7,299 bases of DNA, from positions 1-7,299 of the forward strand of contig CAZTXS010000048.1 of assembly GCA_964617585.1 (NCBI GenBank). The letters are read 5' to 3'. A program made the position numbers and the translations under genes. A model generated the notes under the pieces. It was not told the origin of the DNA and did not search any database. It saw nothing but the letters and a program-made list of their open reading frames with translations. The stretch is from UMGS1601 sp964617585. Lineage in GTDB: Bacteria > Bacillota > Clostridia > Oscillospirales > Ruminococcaceae. This document shows, piece after piece, positions 3,698-7,299 of this stretch. Each line of letters starts with the position of its first letter. Positions within the stretch are counted from its first letter, which is position 1.

Positions 3698-6322
3698 ATG
3701 AGAAAAGAATTAGGAAAGCTTTATGAACCCGGAGAGGTCGAAGATAAAATATATAAATTCTGGATGGATAACGACTGCTTTAAGGCGGAGGCTGATTCTA
3801 AGAAAAAGCCGTACACAATCGTTATTCCGCCGCCGAATATAACGGGGCAGCTTCATATGGGACACGCACTTGACGAAACTCTTCAGGATATTTTGATAAG
3901 GTATAAGAGAATGAGCGGATACTCGGCGCTTTGGCTTCCGGGTACCGACCATGCTGCTATCGCTACAGAGGCGAAGATAGTCGAGGCTATGCGCAAAGAG
4001 GGCGTAACTAAAGAGGAAATCGGCAGGGAAGCCTTTATGGAACGGGCTTGGCAGTGGAACGATGAGTTCGGCGGAAGAATCGTTGAACAGCTTAAGAAGC
4101 TGGGTTCGTCCTGCGACTGGTCAAGACAGCGTTTTACTATGGACGAGGGCTGTTCAAAGGCGGTTAAAGAGGCTTTTGTAAATTATTATGAAAAAGGGCT
4201 TATCTATCGAGGCGAGAGAATTATAAATTGGTGTCCTAAGTGTCGGACTTCTATTTCAGACGCCGAGGTTGAATATGAGGATCAGGCGGGACATTTCTGG
4301 CATCTGCGCTACCCTCTGACCGACGGAAGCGGCTATGTTGAGCTTGCAACCACCCGCCCTGAAACGCTTTTGGGCGATACGGCGGTAGCTGTAAACCCGA
4401 ATGATGAAAGATACAAGGATTTAGTCGGAAAAACTCTGACGCTGCCTCTTGTGGGACGTGAAATACCTATAGTTGCAGACGACTATGTTGATATGGATTT
4501 CGGTACGGGCGTTGTTAAAATTACACCTGCGCACGATCCTAACGACTTTGAGGTTGGATTAAGGCATGACCTGCCTGTGATAAATGTTCTGACCGACGAT
4601 GCTAAAATAGTCGGGGACTACCCTGATTATGCGGGAATGGACAGATATGAGGCAAGAAAGAAAATTGTTGAGGATTTAGATAAGGGCGGATTCCTGGTCA
4701 AGGTTGAGGACCACGACCACAATGTAGGCACCTGCTATAGATGCGGAACAACTGTTGAGCCTAAGGCTTCAACTCAGTGGTTTGTTAAGATGAAGCCTTT
4801 AGCACAGCCTGCGATAGACGCAGTTAAAAACAGGGAAACAAAGTTTGTTCCCGAACGTTTTGACAAAATCTATTTTCACTGGCTTGAAGGAATAAGAGAT
4901 TGGTGTATTTCCCGTCAGATTTGGTGGGGACATCAGATTCCTGCGTTTTACTGCGACGATTGCGGAGAAATGGTTGTAACTAAAGAAAATGAGGCTTGTT
5001 GTCCGAAGTGCGGTAAAAAAATGCGTCAGGACGAGGATACGCTGGATACTTGGTTCAGTTCGGCTTTGTGGCCTTTCTCAACGCTTGGCTGGCCTGACGA
5101 AACTGAGGATTTAAAATACTTCTATCCTACAAACACTCTTGTTACAGGCTATGATATAATTTTTTTCTGGGTTATAAGAATGATGTTCTCAGGAATCGAG
5201 CATATGGGTAAAGCTCCTTTTGATACGGTTCTTATTCACGGTTTGGTTCGTGATTCGCAGGGAAGAAAGATGTCAAAATCTCTGGGAAACGGAATCGATC
5301 CGCTCGAGGTCATTGATCAATACGGCGCAGACGCTCTCAGATTTATGCTTGCAACGGGGAATTCGCCCGGAAACGATATGAGATATTCTGAGGAAAAGGT
5401 GCGTTCTTCAAGAAACTTCGCCAATAAGATATGGAATGCGGCAAGATTTATTATGATGAATCTTCCTGATGATTTTAAGGCGGACGAGCTTCCTGAGAAG
5501 CTCAACATTGAGGACAAATGGATTTTATCTAAGTTTAACACTCTTGCAAAAGAAGTCAATGAAAATTTAGAGCATTTTGAATTAGGAGTTGCGGTTGCTA
5601 AGCTTTACGATTTTATATGGGACGTTTACTGCGATTGGTATATCGAGCTTACAAAGCCTCGTATTCTTGCAGGAGGCGAAACCTGTGAAACAGCTCAGAC
5701 CGTTCTGGTTTGGGTTATGAAGGGTATGCTTAAGCTCCTTCACCCGTTTATGCCGTTCATAACTGAAGAGATTTGGCAGTCGTTGGTTTCGGACGGAAGC
5801 ATAATTATGAAAGAAGCTTTTCCGACATTTGACGAAAGCCTGTGCTTTGTCGAAGAAGAATCGGATTTTGAAAAGATTATCACCGCAATTAAGGGCGTAA
5901 GAAACACGAGAAGCGAGATGAATGTTCCACCTAAGGTTTTGGCGAAGCTTTATATTGAAACTGAGTGCAGAGATGTCTTTAAGTCAGGTGAAATGTTCTT
6001 TAAGCGACTTGCATCTGCAAGCGAGATTGAAATTGCAGAGAAGTTTGAAATTTCCGATTGTGCAACGGTTGTTACCGATTCGGCAAGAATTTTCATACCG
6101 CTTTCCGATATAGTTGATACAGACAAAGAGCTTGCAAGGCTTGAAAAGGATAAAAAAGCCACTCAGAAGGATATTGATTTCCTGAGCGGAAAGCTGAATA
6201 ATCAGGGCTTTTTGTCTAAAGCTCCCGAACAGCTTATTAATAAGGAAAAAGAGAAACTGAAAAAAGCGGAAGAAAAAATGGCTAGGATTGAAGAATCAAT
6301 AAACAGCCTGAAGAACAGATAA
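3698..6322 (+). CDS. valS: Valyl-tRNA synthetase
   Basis: This class I synthetase charges tRNA-Val with valine in the cytoplasm. The 874 residues are the full family length. Signature HMGH lies at 53-56 within PPNITGQLHMGHAL, and KMSKS at 524-528 in GRKMSKSLGNGIDP. The editing (CP1) domain, which removes misacylated threonine, carries ATTRPETLLGDTAV (217-230) and GTGVVKITPAHDPNDFEVG (269-287). Cys pairs that probably bind zinc are at 179/182, 346/349, 419/422 and 435/438. The anticodon-binding domain follows at roughly 605-750, and the last 70 residues are a Lys/Glu-rich coiled coil (KELARLEKDKK onward), the tRNA-binding arm typical of bacterial ValRS. The start is supported by AAAGGGAAAG about nine bases upstream. 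It is transcribed alone from the promoter at 3524; folC, often next to valS in Firmicutes, is not present downstream. No damage is seen. Confidence 0.98.
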   Translation: MRKELGKLYEPGEVEDKIYKFWMDNDCFKAEADSKKKPYTIVIPPPNITGQLHMGHALDETLQDILIRYKRMSGYSALWLPGTDHAAIATEAKIVEAMRKEGVTKEEIGREAFMERAWQWNDEFGGRIVEQLKKLGSSCDWSRQRFTMDEGCSKAVKEAFVNYYEKGLIYRGERIINWCPKCRTSISDAEVEYEDQAGHFWHLRYPLTDGSGYVELATTRPETLLGDTAVAVNPNDERYKDLVGKTLTLPLVGREIPIVADDYVDMDFGTGVVKITPAHDPNDFEVGLRHDLPVINVLTDDAKIVGDYPDYAGMDRYEARKKIVEDLDKGGFLVKVEDHDHNVGTCYRCGTTVEPKASTQWFVKMKPLAQPAIDAVKNRETKFVPERFDKIYFHWLEGIRDWCISRQIWWGHQIPAFYCDDCGEMVVTKENEACCPKCGKKMRQDEDTLDTWFSSALWPFSTLGWPDETEDLKYFYPTNTLVTGYDIIFFWVIRMMFSGIEHMGKAPFDTVLIHGLVRDSQGRKMSKSLGNGIDPLEVIDQYGADALRFMLATGNSPGNDMRYSEEKVRSSRNFANKIWNAARFIMMNLPDDFKADELPEKLNIEDKWILSKFNTLAKEVNENLEHFELGVAVAKLYDFIWDVYCDWYIELTKPRILAGGETCETAQTVLVWVMKGMLKLLHPFMPFITEEIWQSLVSDGSIIMKEAFPTFDESLCFVEEESDFEKIITAIKGVRNTRSEMNVPPKVLAKLYIETECRDVFKSGEMFFKRLASASEIEIAEKFEISDCATVVTDSARIFIPLSDIVDTDKELARLEKDKKATQKDIDFLSGKLNNQGFLSKAPEQLINKEKEKLKKAEEKMARIEESINSLKNR

Positions 6323-6340
6323 ATGTTATAATAAAAGTAT

Positions 6341-6371
6341 TAAGCCCCTGAACATATAGTTTAGGGGCTTA
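6341..6371. terminator. Terminator hairpin between valS and the convergent LRR gene
   Basis: TAAGCCCCT (6341-6349) pairs with AGGGGCTTA (6363-6371) and the stem extends by G.U and AAC/GTT to 13 pairs around ATATA. It begins 18 bases after the valS stop. The plus side lacks a T-run, while on the minus side ATACTTTTATT follows, so it may stop transcription from both convergent genes. Confidence 0.65.
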
Positions 6372-6401
6372 GTTATAATGACGGGCAAGCCTTTATTGAA
6401 C

Positions 6402-6430
6402 ATAATATTATTTAATTTAATTAATATTAT
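6402..6430. repeat. A/T-only inverted repeat over the LRR gene stop
   Basis: ATAATATTA (6402-6410) and TAATATTAT (6422-6430) are exact inverse copies with an 11-base spacer. The right arm includes the stop codon of the LRR gene. The stem has no G or C, so it is weak as RNA and might arise by chance in such AT-rich DNA. Confidence 0.3.
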
Positions 6431-7299
6431 TTCACATTCTTATAAATCACTTTATTTCCTATCAGAATTTTTGCGTTTCTCACTCCGCTGCCTTTGAGCT
6501 GTTTTTTCAGGCTCTTGGCAACTTTTTTGTTTTTGACATAGAATTTTATGCCTTTTGGGGTGTTTTTGAAAGCGTCTTTTTCTATTTTAGGGGATTTCTT
6601 TTTGTTGTTAATTACTACCTTTGAGAGATTTTTACAATTAACAAAAGCTGTAGAAGCAATTGTTTTTGCTCCGCTTATTGTTATTTTTTTTAGGTTGTTG
6701 CATCCTCCGAAAGCCTTTGACTCTATTTTAACATTATCAGAAAGTATTTTAACGTTTTTTAAACCTATGCATTTTTGAAAAGCTCCGGATTCAATTTTTT
6801 TTAGATTCTTATAAAGCGTAATATTTTTTAAGTTATTGCAGTGGCTGAAAGCTTCATAGCCAATGTAATTTAGTTTTCTGTTGAAATGAATACTCTTAAT
6901 TTTTGAAGAATAAAAGCCTCCGTTTATTCTTTTTAAATTATCAGGGAATGTAATTTTATTTAAATTTTCGAATGTCGCAAAACCTCCGTAAATCTCTTTA
7001 AGAGAACTGGGTAATTTTATTCTTTTAACTTGGTAAAACCCACATCCTCCTATATCTTCTAGAGTTTCAACACCGTCAGGAATCGTCAAAGAAGTATTTT
7101 GATTAAATGACATATATAAGGTTCTGCTGTCTTTTGATAAAAGCATATCATTTTTATAGTTATAATATGGATTGTTTTTATTTACAGACAGTTTTAAATC
7201 AGGACAATAATTAAAATACATAATATGCGTATTATCCGTAAAACCGTTGTTATTATAAACTATTTTATCTGAAGTTTCTCTGCCTATTAGTGTATTTTT
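6427..7299 (-). CDS. BspA-like leucine-rich repeat (LRR_5) protein, C-terminal part, 5' end outside window
   Basis: The frame is open from the right edge to TAA at 6429-6427, giving 290 residues. An internal ATG at 7221 exists, but the 26 upstream codons are open and coding-like, so the gene is treated as partial. A linker with NKNNPYYNYKNDMLLSKDSRTLYM resembles the 'N-x-Y-Y-...-D-G-V-L-f-n-k-d' unit that begins LRR_5 modules. About eight repeats of 20-24 residues follow (for example LNYIGYEAFSHCNNLKNITL and LKKIESGAFQKCIGLKNV), ending in the usual FKNTPKGIKFYVKNKK cap and a basic tail. Such proteins of gut Clostridia are generally secreted or surface-attached and bind host or microbial ligands; the signal peptide or anchor would lie upstream. 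There is no LPXTG or membrane segment at this end. The gene is visibly more AT-rich than valS. It is convergent with valS; function beyond binding is unknown. Confidence 0.85.
   Translation of the reverse strand, partial: KNTLIGRETSDKIVYNNNGFTDNTHIMYFNYCPDLKLSVNKNNPYYNYKNDMLLSKDSRTLYMSFNQNTSLTIPDGVETLEDIGGCGFYQVKRIKLPSSLKEIYGGFATFENLNKITFPDNLKRINGGFYSSKIKSIHFNRKLNYIGYEAFSHCNNLKNITLYKNLKKIESGAFQKCIGLKNVKILSDNVKIESKAFGGCNNLKKITISGAKTIASTAFVNCKNLSKVVINNKKKSPKIEKDAFKNTPKGIKFYVKNKKVAKSLKKQLKGSGVRNAKILIGNKVIYKNVK

Noticed and set aside
3710..3952. Short minus-strand open frames inside valS (also 5317-5559 and 5950-6162) and a plus-strand one at 5922-6113.
   Set aside because: They overlap an unbroken housekeeping gene and have no initiation signals or recognisable domains.
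6548..6778. Plus-strand hydrophobic frame opposite the LRR gene.
   Set aside because: It is the antisense of Lys/Asn-rich repeats, which reads as Phe/Leu; it has no ribosome site and the opposite strand is clearly coding.

Overview
The window looks like chromosomal DNA of a low-to-moderate GC, Gram-positive Firmicute, most likely a gut-type Clostridia (Ruminococcus/Oscillospiraceae/Lachnospiraceae-like). The basis is sigma-A type promoters with near-consensus boxes, AGGAG/GGGGG ribosome sites, intrinsic terminators with T-runs, a Firmicutes-style initiator tRNA with encoded CCA, an intracellular GH51 arabinofuranosidase and a BspA-type leucine-rich repeat protein. The species cannot be fixed from sequence alone.

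Layout. 1-770: apparently a decayed mobile-element end. It holds two overlapping candidate reading frames at the left edge, a hairpin, then a short C-terminal remnant of a tyrosine recombinase (about 602-721) with its own terminator. 825-1004: a single initiator tRNA-fMet gene on the minus strand with a consensus promoter and terminator; the integrase remnant lies just past its 3' end, the classic site of tRNA-targeted integration. 1071-2609: a monocistronic GH51 alpha-L-arabinofuranosidase with a strong promoter. 2610-2890: no solid gene, but a GC-rich foldable element and two overlapping outward-facing promoters. 2891-3463: a divergent pair of small regulators, an XRE-type helix-turn-helix protein (minus) and a ribbon-helix-helix-like protein (plus), separated by a perfect palindrome that is probably their shared operator; the plus gene ends in a strong terminator. 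3524-6371: valyl-tRNA synthetase with its own promoter, a leader holding a 21-codon reading frame, and a terminator hairpin. 6427-7299: the C-terminal part of a leucine-rich repeat protein on the minus strand, convergent with valS and cut by the right window edge.

How the genes work together. tRNA-fMet and ValRS are translation housekeeping genes. The arabinofuranosidase releases arabinose from arabino-oligosaccharides in the cytoplasm. The HTH/RHH pair looks like a self-contained regulatory or phage/antitoxin-like switch. These are independent transcription units rather than one operon. The least explained parts are the 2666-2757 structured element with its divergent promoters, the palindromic switch at 3140-3180, and the decayed element beside tRNA-fMet. 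No complete novel defence or mobile system is visible.
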